DNA of 64,000 bases from Lentibacillus halodurans (GCF_900112045.1 NZ_FOJW01000001.1:378734-442733); one strand, 5' to 3'; positions 18,657-27,695 are shown, counted from the first letter of the stretch. Numbers and translations: made by a program. Notes: a model not told the origin generated them from the letters alone.

Positions 18657-19894
18657 CATGTGATGTATTCTTTTTCCAGCAAATGATTGAGTGCTGATTC
18701 CAGGGCAATTTTAACATGTGCATACGTTAAACCGCCTTGCACAAATGCCGTATAGGGTTCCCTGATTGGACCATCTGCTGTCAGTTCAAGACTGGCGCCC
18801 TGTATAAATGTACCAGCTGCCATAATCACCTCATCCTGATAACCCGGCATGCCACTTGGATATGGGATTACAAATGCATTAACCGGTGAATTATGCTGGA
18901 TTGCCTGGCAAAAAGCAATCATACTATCTGCATTATGAAATGTAACTGTTTGTATCAGATCTGTCCGTTTGGCTGCGTAACCGGGACTTGTCCGAAATCC
19001 GGCTAAATCCAAAAATCGGGCTGTCAAAATAGCGCCTTTCAAAGCTTCGCCGACAACATGCGGTGCCAGGAACAGTCCTTGAAACATTTCCTGCAGCGTA
19101 TGAAAGGTTGCACCGGTTTCTTTTCCAAGCCCCGGGGCAGTCAGACGATTGGCACATTGTTCTACCAACTTCTCTTTTCCGGCAATATAACCGCCTGCAC
19201 GCACAATTCCACCACCCGGATTTTTAATCAGCGATCCCGCCATAACGTCCGCGCCTGCATGCAGTGGTTCACGTTCCTCAACGAACTCACCGTAACAATT
19301 ATCAACGAAAACAATCAAGTCCTCATCGATCGTTTTGATGAATCGGACCATTTCCCCAATGTCATTGATCGTAAACGACGGCCGATCGTCATAACCCTTT
19401 GAGCGCTGAACAGCTATCACTTTCGTCTTTGCTGAAATGTTTCGCTTGATTCCGGCATAATCAATTGACCCGTCATCCAATAAATCAACTTGGTTATATG
19501 TAATATGAAAATCTTGTAATGAGCCTTTATGTTGTCCATGGATGCCGATGACCGACTCCAGGGTGTCGTATGGCTTACCGGTGATATATAACAGCTCTTC
19601 ACCTGGTCGTAAAAGACCAAAAAGGGCAGTTGAAATGGCATGTGTCCCAGAAACCATTTGCGGCCTGACAAGTGCATCCTCCCCACCAAAAATGTCGGCA
19701 TATACAGCTTCCAATGTTTCCCGTCCTAAGTCGTCGTAACCGTAACCCGTGGTCGAATGGAAATGACTGTCACTTACACGGTTCTGTTTAAACGCATCAA
19801 GCACCCGCTTTTGATTTATTTCAACCATTTCAAAGACGTTTGCGTGCTGTGCAGTGCAATCTTTTTCTGCTTGTATCATTAAATTTTTCAGCAT
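18656..19894 (-). CDS. ynbB: Methionine gamma-lyase-like PLP protein YnbB
   Basis: Fold-type I PLP enzyme of the family often labelled aluminium resistance / methionine gamma-lyase-like. Key segments: GYGYDDLGRETLE, substrate-loop SGTHAISTALFGLLRPG, Asp in VFVDNCYGEF, and the probable PLP-binding Lys in AGSLIKNPGGG. True substrate is not established. Length 412. It begins seven bases after the hflX stop; the SD is poor, suggesting coupling to hflX. Confidence 0.85.
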   Translation of the reverse strand: MLKNLMIQAEKDCTAQHANVFEMVEINQKRVLDAFKQNRVSDSHFHSTTGYGYDDLGRETLEAVYADIFGGEDALVRPQMVSGTHAISTALFGLLRPGEELLYITGKPYDTLESVIGIHGQHKGSLQDFHITYNQVDLLDDGSIDYAGIKRNISAKTKVIAVQRSKGYDDRPSFTINDIGEMVRFIKTIDEDLIVFVDNCYGEFVEEREPLHAGADVMAGSLIKNPGGGIVRAGGYIAGKEKLVEQCANRLTAPGLGKETGATFHTLQEMFQGLFLAPHVVGEALKGAILTARFLDLAGFRTSPGYAAKRTDLIQTVTFHNADSMIAFCQAIQHNSPVNAFVIPYPSGMPGYQDEVIMAAGTFIQGASLELTADGPIREPYTAFVQGGLTYAHVKIALESALNHLLEKEYIT

Positions 19895-19901
19895 CAGTAT
19901 C

Positions 19902-21137
19902 TTAATACTCCTTCATCAAACTTTTCATCGGATGATTTTGCCGGATATACCCATCAATGATATATGCATTCTCATCCTCTTGAAAAAAACGTTTCGTTAC
20001 AATCGTTTCCTGTTCCAAGCGATGCAGTAATTTACCCTGGTCAGGTCTTAAATGTACTGTATACGAATCCCACTCATTCTTAAGTGTTTCCTCCAGTTTT
20101 GCTAATAGGTGGCGGATGTCAGTTGTATCAAGTGCACTGATTACAATATAAGGATGCTGCATCGGAATAAAATCTGTGTTTAGCTGATCGCTTTTATTAT
20201 AAACCATAAGCATTGGGATCGTGTCGGCCCCCAATTCATGCAGCAGATTGTTAACCGTTTGCTGTTGCTGTACTAAATCGGGGCTTGATGCATCAACTAC
20301 ATGCAGGATAAAATCTGCCTCGTTTACTTCCTCCAATGTAGACCTGAAGGCTGCCACCAATGATGTCGGCAAATCCTGAATGAACCCGACTGTATCTGTT
20401 ATTAGTGTTTGAAAACCCGATGGCAGTTGAATTTGGCGTGTGAGTGGATCAAGTGTGGCAAACAATTGATTTTCCACCATGGCATTACTCTGTGTCAGCC
20501 GATTGAATAATGTAGATTTACCGGCATTTGTATAGCCAACGATCGCAATCTGAAAGACATCATTTGTTTTTCTTCGTTTTCGGTATTGCTCCCGCTGGCG
20601 AACAACCAGTTTTAATTGCCGTTTAATATCATCTATTCGGCTCCTGATATGACGCTGATCTGTTTCGAGTTTTGTTTCACCTGGACCGCGTGTTCCAATG
20701 CCGGCACCCAGGCGTGACATTTCTTCCCCTTTGCCGCGCAATCGAGGAAGTGTATATTCGAGCTGAGCAAGTTCCACCTGTAATTTGCCTTCTTTTGTAC
20801 GCGCGCGCCGAGCAAAAATATCCAATATCAGCTGACTGCGGTCGATTACTTGGACACCGACCCGGTCGTTCAAATTTCCCAGCTGCCCGGCTGATAGTTC
20901 ATTATTCGAGATGACTAAATCAATATTCAGCTGCTCAGCCGCTTCCCTGATCTCATCTGTTTTACCTTCACCGATATAATAAGCAGGATGGATCTTCTGC
21001 CGATTTTGTGTGATGACTTTTTCGACAGATCCTCCTGCCGTTTTGCATAATGAAATCAGTTCATCGAGTGATGATTGGAAACGTTCATCAGATTGTTCTG
21101 GTTTTTTAACAGCTGCGATTAGAATCCGTTCTGACAT
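19902..21137 (-). CDS. hflX: Ribosome-associated GTPase HflX
   Basis: Splits stalled or hibernating 70S ribosomes. N-terminal HflX domain with the Gly-rich hinge (SRLGAGIGTRGPGETKLETD), then a TRAFAC GTPase domain with G1 GYTNAGKST at residue 201, G3 DTVGF and G4 NKSD. Length 411 normal. Upstream of ynbB and downstream of spoVK, the order of B. subtilis ynbA. Confidence 0.93.
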   Translation of the reverse strand: MSERILIAAVKKPEQSDERFQSSLDELISLCKTAGGSVEKVITQNRQKIHPAYYIGEGKTDEIREAAEQLNIDLVISNNELSAGQLGNLNDRVGVQVIDRSQLILDIFARRARTKEGKLQVELAQLEYTLPRLRGKGEEMSRLGAGIGTRGPGETKLETDQRHIRSRIDDIKRQLKLVVRQREQYRKRRKTNDVFQIAIVGYTNAGKSTLFNRLTQSNAMVENQLFATLDPLTRQIQLPSGFQTLITDTVGFIQDLPTSLVAAFRSTLEEVNEADFILHVVDASSPDLVQQQQTVNNLLHELGADTIPMLMVYNKSDQLNTDFIPMQHPYIVISALDTTDIRHLLAKLEETLKNEWDSYTVHLRPDQGKLLHRLEQETIVTKRFFQEDENAYIIDGYIRQNHPMKSLMKEY

Positions 21138-21218
21138 GAAATACCTCTTTCTGCATTACCGTTTGTGTTTCCAATCATTATCATAGCAAAGAAACGCTGA
21201 CACCACAATTTGGAATGA

Positions 21219-22136
21219 CTATTCATCAAGTGATAAATCATCACCGGTCAAATAAATGAGATCATCCACTGAAAATGTTTCTTTGTTCAACAACCGTACG
21301 GCATGAAGCCTGATGGATTGTTCAATGACATTACGGATATAACGGGCATTGGCGAAATTGTATTGAGTTTGTTGTTTCTGTTTATATAAATGTGTACGTA
21401 ATTTCCATTCTGCCTCTTTTGTCAATTCATATTCCCGACTCTGCAGCATTTGTTTGGCAATCTTCGTGAGCTGATCAATATCATAATCCTGAAAGTCCAA
21501 TATAAACGGAAACCTGGATTTCAATCCGGGATTAAGTGTTAAAAACCGCTCCATCTCATATGGATACCCTGCTAATATTAAGACAAAATCATTATGATGG
21601 TCTTCCATATGTTTCACCAATGTATCAATAGCCTCTTTCCCAAAGTCTTTTTCTCCACCGCGTGCCAGAGAGTAAGCTTCATCGATAAATAAAATGCCGC
21701 CCATTGCTTTTTGGATGATAGCCCGAGTCTTTTGAGCGGTTTGACCAATATACTCACCAACCAAATCAGCACGTTCTGCTTCAATAAAATGACCTTTCGA
21801 CAGCAAATTCATTTCAAAATACATTCTGGCAAGTTTTCTGGCTACCGTTGTTTTCCCTGTACCAGGATTCCCTTTAAATAGCATATGGAGTACTTGCTTT
21901 GAACCGGTTAATCCCATTTCATTCCGTTTTTCATTAATGATGATTGTTGCATATATTTCTTTTATGGTTCGTTTTAATTGCCGCATGCCAATGAATGAGG
22001 AAAATTCAGCATCAATATGCGAAAAGGGACTTCCTCCAGTAAAATGCTGCTTTTCTCTTTCTGGAGATGCTTGTTGTTTATCTTGCAATATAATATTGAT
22101 TTGCCCATTTTTATTTCGAAGTTTTTGCGTATCCAC
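21219..22136 (-). CDS. spoVK: Stage V sporulation protein K (AAA+ ATPase)
   Basis: CbbX-type AAA+ ATPase needed for late spore maturation. Walker A GNPGTGKTT at residues 89-97, Walker B GILFIDEAYSLARGG, sensor and arginine-finger segments in the later domain. Starts at GTG 22136, seven bases after AAGGAG; an ATG two bases upstream is in another frame. Length 305 versus 322 in B. subtilis. Confidence 0.92.
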   Translation of the reverse strand: MDTQKLRNKNGQINIILQDKQQASPEREKQHFTGGSPFSHIDAEFSSFIGMRQLKRTIKEIYATIIINEKRNEMGLTGSKQVLHMLFKGNPGTGKTTVARKLARMYFEMNLLSKGHFIEAERADLVGEYIGQTAQKTRAIIQKAMGGILFIDEAYSLARGGEKDFGKEAIDTLVKHMEDHHNDFVLILAGYPYEMERFLTLNPGLKSRFPFILDFQDYDIDQLTKIAKQMLQSREYELTKEAEWKLRTHLYKQKQQTQYNFANARYIRNVIEQSIRLHAVRLLNKETFSVDDLIYLTGDDLSLDE

Positions 22137-22286
22137 ATGATCACTCCTTCGTCACGATAGTATACGTGTGAAAGAGCGGGTTGTGACAAACGCCCATATA
22201 TGAAAACTCGAGAACTCGTCCTTGTTTTGCCAGGGGCTGGAGGTTAAAGTCAGATTGACGGAAATCAAACAATTTGGTATAAAAGA

Positions 22287-22315
22287 TTAAAAACGGACGC
22301 ATGAGAGCGCCCGTA
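22287..22315 (-). terminator. Terminator of hfq
   Basis: On the minus strand ACGGGCGC pairs with GCGTCCGT over a short loop (one mismatch), followed by TTTTT, right after hfq. Confidence 0.8.
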
Positions 22316-22319
22316 TTCA

Positions 22320-22544
22320 TTATTCTTTCTCTAATTGTATATTTTTTACCGGGGCAAATGTTGAAATGGCGTGTTTGAAAATTAGTTGCTGTTTTCCGTC
22401 TGTTTCCAGTAATACTGTGAAATTGTCAAATGCCTTCACGACCCCTCGCAGTTGAAAACCATTGGTCAGAAACACTGTAAGGGAGACATGATCCTTTCTT
22501 AGTTTATTTAAGTACTGATCCTGAATGTTCACCGACTGAGCCAT
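22320..22544 (-). CDS. hfq: RNA chaperone Hfq
   Basis: Sm-fold hexameric RNA-binding protein; Sm1 region [20 protein letters not shown] and Sm2 KHAISTF. Length 74 matches short Gram-positive Hfq. SD GAGGAGG. Follows miaA by 38 bases, the conserved miaA-hfq operon. Confidence 0.96.
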   Translation of the reverse strand: MAQSVNIQDQYLNKLRKDHVSLTVFLTNGFQLRGVVKAFDNFTVLLETDGKQQLIFKHAISTFAPVKNIQLEKE

Positions 22545-22582
22545 TGTATTTCCTCCTCTTTTCTATCTGTACCTAATAAGTT

Positions 22583-23518
22583 CTATTTTCCTTGTAATAT
22601 TCCTGCTAATTCCTTCAAAATATTTCTGAATTGTTCATTAACAGATACTGGTGTAATAGTATACCATTTCACATTCATTTTATTTTTAAACCAGGTGTAT
22701 TGACGTTTTGCATAGCGTCTGGAATTTCGTTTCAGTAAATGGACGGTTTCATCAAAAGTCTGCTGTCCTTTTAGATAGGGAATGAATTCTTTGTAGCCGA
22801 TACCGCGCATCGCTTGATGATTTTCATAGCCTTGTTCATACAGTGTTTTAACCTCCTGCAGCAACCCTTGCTCCAGCATTCTGTCAACCCGGTTATTGAT
22901 GCGTTTATACAGCAGATCCCGATCCATATCCAACCCTATAAATATAGGATTGTATGGTGAATGATCCGATTGTTCTTTATGATACTCAGACATTGTCATA
23001 CCAGTTGTTTCATAGATTTCCAGCGCGCGAATGAGACGCCTGTGGTTGTTCGGATGAATTTTTGCCGCATGACCCGGGTCTATTGCCTTTAGACGATCAT
23101 ACAATCTCTCTGCTCCCCGATGATGGATTTCATTTTCCAATTGTCTGGTTAATTGTTCATCTCTTCTCTGATTGGAGAAATGGTAATTATATAAAGCAGC
23201 CTGAATATAAAGACCGCTTCCGCCAGCAATAACGGGCAGTTTTCCGTGTGAATCTATTTCTTCAACATATTGCTGGACCAACTTTTGGTAATCAGCGACT
23301 GAAAAAGGTTCATCAGGGTTTTTAATATCAACCATATGATGAGGAATTCCCTGTTTTTCCGTTTCCATAATTTTCGCAGTTCCAATATCCAATCCTTTAT
23401 AGACTTGCATGGAATCTCCGCTGATGACTTCCCCGTCAAAACGGCTGGCAATTTCGATGCTGAGCTTAGTTTTCCCTACAGCCGTCGGTCCAACAATGGC
23501 TATCACTGTTTTTTTCAT
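22583..23518 (-). CDS. miaA: tRNA dimethylallyltransferase MiaA
   Basis: Adds an isopentenyl group to A37 of UNN-decoding tRNAs, later methylthiolated by MiaB, which is also in this window. P-loop GPTAVGKTKLS at residue 10, DSMQVYKGLDIGTAK, GGSGLYIQA, and the C-terminal RNA-binding RRYAKRQYTWFKN. Length 311 normal. Confidence 0.96.
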   Translation of the reverse strand: MKKTVIAIVGPTAVGKTKLSIEIASRFDGEVISGDSMQVYKGLDIGTAKIMETEKQGIPHHMVDIKNPDEPFSVADYQKLVQQYVEEIDSHGKLPVIAGGSGLYIQAALYNYHFSNQRRDEQLTRQLENEIHHRGAERLYDRLKAIDPGHAAKIHPNNHRRLIRALEIYETTGMTMSEYHKEQSDHSPYNPIFIGLDMDRDLLYKRINNRVDRMLEQGLLQEVKTLYEQGYENHQAMRGIGYKEFIPYLKGQQTFDETVHLLKRNSRRYAKRQYTWFKNKMNVKWYTITPVSVNEQFRNILKELAGILQGK

Positions 23519-23538
23519 CAGTATTCCCCTATTTATCT

Positions 23539-23988
23539 TTATTCATACGCTCGATATGCATGCAGCATCCAGACATATTTTTCTAATTTGCCTTGAAGGG
23601 AAACGAGCAAATCCACTGTCGGTTCATCCTGGTGATCTGAGGCGTATGGGATCCCATCTTCCTTTATTTCCTTTATAATCTGTTGATAATCTTCAATCAG
23701 CTTAGCCGTTATTTCATCTTCTTTATCATCAGCTGTTGCTTCTTCAAGCGTCGCCTCTTTGATGTATTTGATCATGGTTGCCAGTGGTTTTCCATCAATC
23801 ATTAACACTCTTTCGGCAATTTCATCAAGGTCTTTGGCAAAAGTGATATACATTTCTTCAAATACTTCGTGCAGCTGAAAGAAATGTTTCCCCTGAATAA
23901 ACCAATGATAACGGTGTAATTTTACATACATGACAAAATAATTGGACAATAACTGGTTCAAAAAATTGATAAGCTTTTGATTATCCAT
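23539..23988 (-). CDS. Dps-family ferritin-like protein
   Basis: Twelve-subunit iron-storage/DNA-protection protein of the Dps/MrgA type. Ferroxidase-site residues are visible in LHRYHWFIQGKHFFQLHEVFEEMY-type segments (His and Asp/Glu, residues about 25-50). Chosen start is the ATG eight bases after CGAGGTG; a GTG three codons earlier overlaps that SD. It sits 20 bases upstream of miaA but has its own promoter with a leader of about 115 bases that is duplicated 1.1 kb away. No clear PerR box seen. Confidence 0.87.
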   Translation of the reverse strand: MDNQKLINFLNQLLSNYFVMYVKLHRYHWFIQGKHFFQLHEVFEEMYITFAKDLDEIAERVLMIDGKPLATMIKYIKEATLEEATADDKEDEITAKLIEDYQQIIKEIKEDGIPYASDHQDEPTVDLLVSLQGKLEKYVWMLHAYRAYE

Positions 23989-24045
23989 GAACGACACCTC
24001 GCTTCTTCTTCTATAGTTTTTACGAGGTGTGTTCTATTTATACAC

Positions 24046-24185
24046 TTACATGACGCGTTTAATTATATCTAATTTTGCCAGTTTTTCACCATTTGTCTAT
24101 GTCGAAATTATATCTCAAATTATACTATAACTCAAACGCCATTTACAAACAGTTGTTCCCAATCGTTCAAAGTGTGGTCACTTTA
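24046..24185 (-). repeat. Promoter/leader repeat, copy A (dps promoter)
   Basis: About 140 bases matching copy B at 25.2-25.3 kb in the same orientation, including a 22-base stretch with one mismatch beginning TTACATGACGCGTTTAATTA. It contains the dps promoter on the minus strand: TTGAGT (24130-24135), 17 bases, TATAAT (24107-24112). The shared part covers the -35 upstream sequence, the promoter and about 60 bases of leader. Confidence 0.8.
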
Positions 24186-24337
24186 TTTTAGAATATGATT
24201 AGAATAACGATCCAAATAAAGGACAATCCATCACACCTTCTGAGACGTCATCAGGACCGATCGGTAATTATCAGCATCATCACTCACAAAACTTGAGATA
24301 GGTTATCAACTATTCGTAACTTTTCTTTGATTTTCTG

Positions 24338-24484
24338 TTAGTCATACAGAATGTGACTATAATATTCAATCTCGATGATGAGATCGTTGCTTAATGCCAA
24401 CTGCAACTGAGTATTTATTTCAAACTGCTTTTGTTCGTCCAGGATCGGTTTCTCTTTATATTTCTGTTCCCTCTTGAGCCCGAT
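24338..24484 (-). pseudogene. YolD-like protein fragment
   Basis: A frame with no usable start, preceded in frame by TGA, encodes about 48 residues including KEKPILDEQKQFEINTQL and then IIEIEYYSHI, and stops at TAA. This resembles the YolD-like family (EKPILDE motif followed by an EITYY strand), small proteins commonly paired with Y-family polymerases of the UvrX type. No polymerase gene remains nearby. Confidence 0.55.
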
Positions 24485-24566
24485 TCAATTATTTTACTTA
24501 ACATGAATAACTCATTTATTTGTTAAGATACTATTATTGTAAATGTTTAAAGGATGGTGAGCCGTG

Positions 24567-24911
24567 ATGGGAGTACTTTCCAGTTCCCCAACGCATATGG
24601 ACCAATGTATCGATGAATGTTTAAAATGTGCTCGTGCTTGTGAAGAGTGTACTACAGCATGTTTGCAGGAACCAGATGTTCAAGCTCGTACTATATGTAT
24701 CCAACATTTAAATGATTGTTCAGACATGTGTTTTCAAGCTGCTGCATACATGGCTAGGAATAGTCTGAGTGCAGCAGAATTTTGCAAACTCTGTGCTACT
24801 CATTGTGAAGCGTGTGCAACAGAATGCGAAAAATTCGAGGATGCCCACTGTCAGGAATGTGCAGTTATTTGTCGTTCTTGTGCGAATGCATGCAGACAGA
24901 TGACTTCTTAA
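24567..24911 (+). CDS. Four-helix-bundle Cys-rich copper-storage-like protein (DUF326)
   Basis: Contains 19 cysteines in about 114 residues in CxxxC/CxxC register (for example CIDECLKCARACEECTTAC and CQECAVICRSCANAC), the pattern of YhjQ/Csp-type cytosolic proteins that line a four-helix bundle with thiols and bind many Cu(I). No signal peptide, so cytosolic. ATG 24567 is used; a GTG one codon earlier is possible. SD AGGATGGTGA. It stands alone on the plus strand between the two promoter/leader repeats, with its own terminator. Confidence 0.88.
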   Translation: MGVLSSSPTHMDQCIDECLKCARACEECTTACLQEPDVQARTICIQHLNDCSDMCFQAAAYMARNSLSAAEFCKLCATHCEACATECEKFEDAHCQECAVICRSCANACRQMTS

Positions 24912-24922
24912 GACTCATGATG

Positions 24923-24949
24923 AAGTTCTGGCCAGTAGTCAGAACTTTT
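24923..24949 (+). terminator. Terminator of the copper-storage-like gene
   Basis: AAGTTCTG and CAGAACTT flank a 9-base loop and are followed by TT-rich sequence 12 bases after the stop. Confidence 0.8.
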
Positions 24950-25137
24950 ACATTATAAAATAAAGTCATACATGAGTAACATAGGATCAAAGTTAAATAA
25001 TAGAACTCCGCTTAACTTCTTCCCATGATTCCTACAATGTAGGCTGGTTCAGGAAAGCGCTTCGTTTGTGAAACATCAGAATAAAGAATACTGTCTAATA
25101 CTTGTTAAACTAAAGCCCCCGAAAGTTCAGCAACATT

Positions 25138-25245
25138 TTTAAAAAAATGCGCCTCCCCCTTAATATACCAGGTTAACGGCGCATTAGTTATTACATGACG
25201 CATTTAATTATAACTGATTATGTCAATTTTTTAGCATTTGTTTAT
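25138..25245 (-). ncRNA. Candidate small RNA from promoter copy B
   Basis: Inferred transcript of about 105 bases. It begins just downstream of a consensus promoter (TTGAGT 25275-25280, 17 bases, TATAAT 25252-25257) and ends at a strong terminator: AATGCGCC pairing with GGCGCATT, then seven T. No open frame with an SD is present. The first 60 bases are shared with the dps leader. It could be a small RNA or the relic of a second dps-like gene whose coding part was deleted. Confidence 0.45.
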
Positions 25246-25330
25246 TCTCAAATTATATCCTATATAATAATGTAACTCAATCATTATTTGCGAACATTTG
25301 TTTTGAATTGGCTAAATTGTGGTCATTTCT
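25191..25330 (-). repeat. Promoter/leader repeat, copy B
   Basis: Second copy of the dps promoter/leader segment, in the same orientation as copy A, with drift outside the promoter and the TTACATGACGC block. The promoter hexamers are both identical to those of copy A while the 17-base spacer differs, which suggests the promoter is still maintained. Confidence 0.78.
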
Positions 25331-25357
25331 GTGATCAGCCATAATTAAGTGGTCACT

Positions 25358-25714
25358 TTATATGTAAACTTTTAAATATATTTCGTACATATGCTTACTT
25401 TTGAAATTGACCGGGACTTTTTCTGCATCATTTACAATTTTATTTCGAGTTGGAACGGTCTTTAGCAATTGGGAGTATACATCACTCGGAATATCATCAA
25501 AGCAGGGATACGCTTTTAACATGGAGATAAGTTCGTAATATTCAAATACGTCGAAATGCTTTCTATATGGCTTGTATTTCATCGTTAATGGGACTGAAGT
25601 AAACCAACCGACACCATAGGTAGTTATCATTGTTAATTCAATATATTGTCTTAACCCGGTTTCAATCTCATTAAGAGCTCCATAGGTCTCTTTCATAAAT
25701 TCAGTTGTATTCAT
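25358..25714 (-). CDS. HEPN-like (Swt1-type) protein, possible inactive RNase
   Basis: 118 residues, mainly helical, not confidently assigned. LNEIETGLRQYIELTM, a YGVGWF segment, FEYYELISMLKAYP and then TRNKIVNDAEK resemble the layout of Swt1-like HEPN domains, in which an Arg-Asn-x-x-x-His motif is catalytic. Here Arg90-Asn91 is followed by Val94-Asn95 with no His, so RNase activity would be lost if the family call is right. Preceded by an imperfect palindrome. It stands alone with no recognisable antitoxin. Could equally be an unrelated accessory protein. Confidence 0.5.
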   Translation of the reverse strand: MNTTEFMKETYGALNEIETGLRQYIELTMITTYGVGWFTSVPLTMKYKPYRKHFDVFEYYELISMLKAYPCFDDIPSDVYSQLLKTVPTRNKIVNDAEKVPVNFKSKHMYEIYLKVYI

Positions 25715-25764
25715 AAGCTTGTTCTCCTTTTAACTTAGGAACAGCATTGTTTAACGTAATTATA

Positions 25765-25787
25765 AATTCGACACTTTGTGCCGAATT
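25765..25787. promoter_or_regulatory. Near-perfect palindrome upstream of the HEPN-like gene
   Basis: AATTCGACAC and GTGCCGAATT surround a TTT centre, one mismatch in 10-bp arms, about 50 bases upstream of the start. It could be an operator or an RNA hairpin. The rest of the 319-base interval to the DUF4127 gene is AT-rich and holds only the downstream terminator of that gene. Confidence 0.45.
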
Positions 25788-26000
25788 CCTGCTTTATAAA
25801 AATGATTAAATTGAATTAACCCGCCCATTTTATGATGATTGTTGTTTTTGGGTTTAATTTTTAACGGGCTTCAAGTTTTCAGACAACTATTTCAGTATAT
25901 CAGCATTTTCCAAACAAAAATAGAATAAGAGTCCTAAATAAACTCTGAAAATTTTTATTGTTAAGCTTTATCATTATTCAAAGATGATAACATATCAAAG

Positions 26001-26023
26001 CCCCGGCCCATTCAAAGCCGGGG
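26001..26023 (-). terminator. Hairpin ending the ROK-DUF4127 operon
   Basis: On the minus strand CCCCGGC pairs with GCCGGGG around a 9-base loop just past the stop of the last gene. The following T tract is poor (CTTTGATAT). Confidence 0.6.
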
Positions 26024-26033
26024 TTGATCTCCA

Positions 26034-27683
26034 TTAGAATTCCAAATCCGGTTCTAGCTCTGTTTCAAAAGTTCTTGGCCAGGGCAGTTCAACTTGAAGC
26101 CTTTCAAGATTACCAATCGTGGTGTGAAAGTCTTTTTTTCCACGACTGCCGAGATATACTTCTTTCCCTTTAAAGTACTGTTTATACCACATTTCTGTTT
26201 GATTCTTGAGACTATCACGGACAAATTGATTCACTGTGTCATAGTCATCGTCGAGCTGCCAAGGGTTCGCTCCGATTTCAGTAATAAATTCATCAGCTTC
26301 AGGCTTCACAACATTTTTGTACCCTTGATCCATGGCGTATCGATGCAGCAAAAATTCATAGTGTGCCTCAGCCGTTTCTTTATAATACGGGACCCCGAAT
26401 CCGGATTTTTGTGAAAGGAATGCTTCTCTGGCTGCAGCATGGCCAACCGTAATCCCTAAAGCATTTCCAGCTGTGTTCCACCCGCTATAAGCTCGGATTT
26501 TTGTAAGGTCGACTTGATTAGCAAGCCCCTTCACAAAAGGTTCATCAGCACGATTAACAGACAATACATCACCGATGGCCACCTGATTATCCTCAGCAAC
26601 CCATTCATTGACTCGATCAATCATCCCGTTAATATCGGCTTCCCGACGACTTGTCTCTTCAGAAGGCGTATTCAACAGCAAATGAATATCCGCTCCATCT
26701 TCATCTTCAGTCATGACACCCCCAGCCGATTCAATATGTTTTGCGACGTTTTCATCAAATGGCGTATCTTCTAATGGTGCCACCCAATCTGCTCCATCAA
26801 TACCTCCGTACTCCACATAAAAGCTGGACGACTTCCGATAGAATTGGGAAGCAAACCTCGATACCAACACTACATCAACCTCATCTGCCCCAGGGAATAT
26901 TGCGACCTTATTTTCTAAGCCATCTGACTTAACCTTATCTGACAAAATCTCACGCTCCGCGCGGTGCAGTCCATATGGGTTGGCATCATCTTGAGCAAGA
27001 ACTAGATAGTCGATATACCCTTTTTCAGCCCAATCAATCAGTTGTTTGTTAACTTCATGATTACGTTCCCGGGCTTCCAAATAATCGTTAAGTACGCTTT
27101 CCGGAATAATATGTTCTAACTCTTCCAGTCTTTCACGGTCTTCTTCCATACCAAGGTTATGGACTTTGTCATATAGGATCGCCCATTCCCTTATTAAGTC
27201 ATAGTATTCTCTTGATTCTTCACTTATAGCTGTTACCGCAAGCCGCTGAATCGTATCATATACATATACTGGTTTATCTGGGTGCTTTTCTTTAAGTTCT
27301 TTTATATTTTGTATGTTTTCCATTGCCTCTTCTAATGATTTTACACCAGTCCTAGATGCAATCAGTCCGCCATATGCCAGCATACTGGTTGAAATCACAA
27401 AACCATCAGCTTGATCACTGTTTTCTACTACCCATTGACCGACTTCTTCACTATTGCCTGGTGTATTATAATAGCCGATCATCTCTTCTGGCGGGTTTAT
27501 GACGTTAACCCCTGCAGACTTACCCACTTTTTCAGGAAAGTAAAGGTTTGCCGGCCGATCATCCAAAGGAATCATCATAAGATTGGCCAAGCCAGGTTTA
27601 CTACCGTTTGCTGAAACGCTATTGACACTAAAAAAAACAAAAACTGCCAGAATTAATACTAGACCCATTCTAAAAAATTTCAT
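26034..27683 (-). CDS. Secreted DUF4127 protein
   Basis: Has a clear signal peptide (positive start, hydrophobic core to about residue 21, SVSANG). The mature part opens with MMIPLDDRPANLYFP, the DUF4127 signature, and has YVYDTIQRL, LAQDDANPYGLHRAER and SGWNTAGNALGI. Function of the family is unknown; conserved Asp/Asn/His-rich loops suggest a hydrolase or metal-binding fold. Length 549. Last gene of the ROK-headed run, 12 bases after the FAD oxidoreductase, so probably in the same pathway but outside the membrane. Confidence 0.8.
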   Translation of the reverse strand: MKFFRMGLVLILAVFVFFSVNSVSANGSKPGLANLMMIPLDDRPANLYFPEKVGKSAGVNVINPPEEMIGYYNTPGNSEEVGQWVVENSDQADGFVISTSMLAYGGLIASRTGVKSLEEAMENIQNIKELKEKHPDKPVYVYDTIQRLAVTAISEESREYYDLIREWAILYDKVHNLGMEEDRERLEELEHIIPESVLNDYLEARERNHEVNKQLIDWAEKGYIDYLVLAQDDANPYGLHRAEREILSDKVKSDGLENKVAIFPGADEVDVVLVSRFASQFYRKSSSFYVEYGGIDGADWVAPLEDTPFDENVAKHIESAGGVMTEDEDGADIHLLLNTPSEETSRREADINGMIDRVNEWVAEDNQVAIGDVLSVNRADEPFVKGLANQVDLTKIRAYSGWNTAGNALGITVGHAAAREAFLSQKSGFGVPYYKETAEAHYEFLLHRYAMDQGYKNVVKPEADEFITEIGANPWQLDDDYDTVNQFVRDSLKNQTEMWYKQYFKGKEVYLGSRGKKDFHTTIGNLERLQVELPWPRTFETELEPDLEF

Positions 27684-27695
27684 TCGCCGCCTCCT

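Noticed and set aside
24107-24135. PerR-type box at the dps promoter
   Set aside because: TTATAGTATAAT-like sequence is present but the right half does not fit the PerR palindrome well enough.
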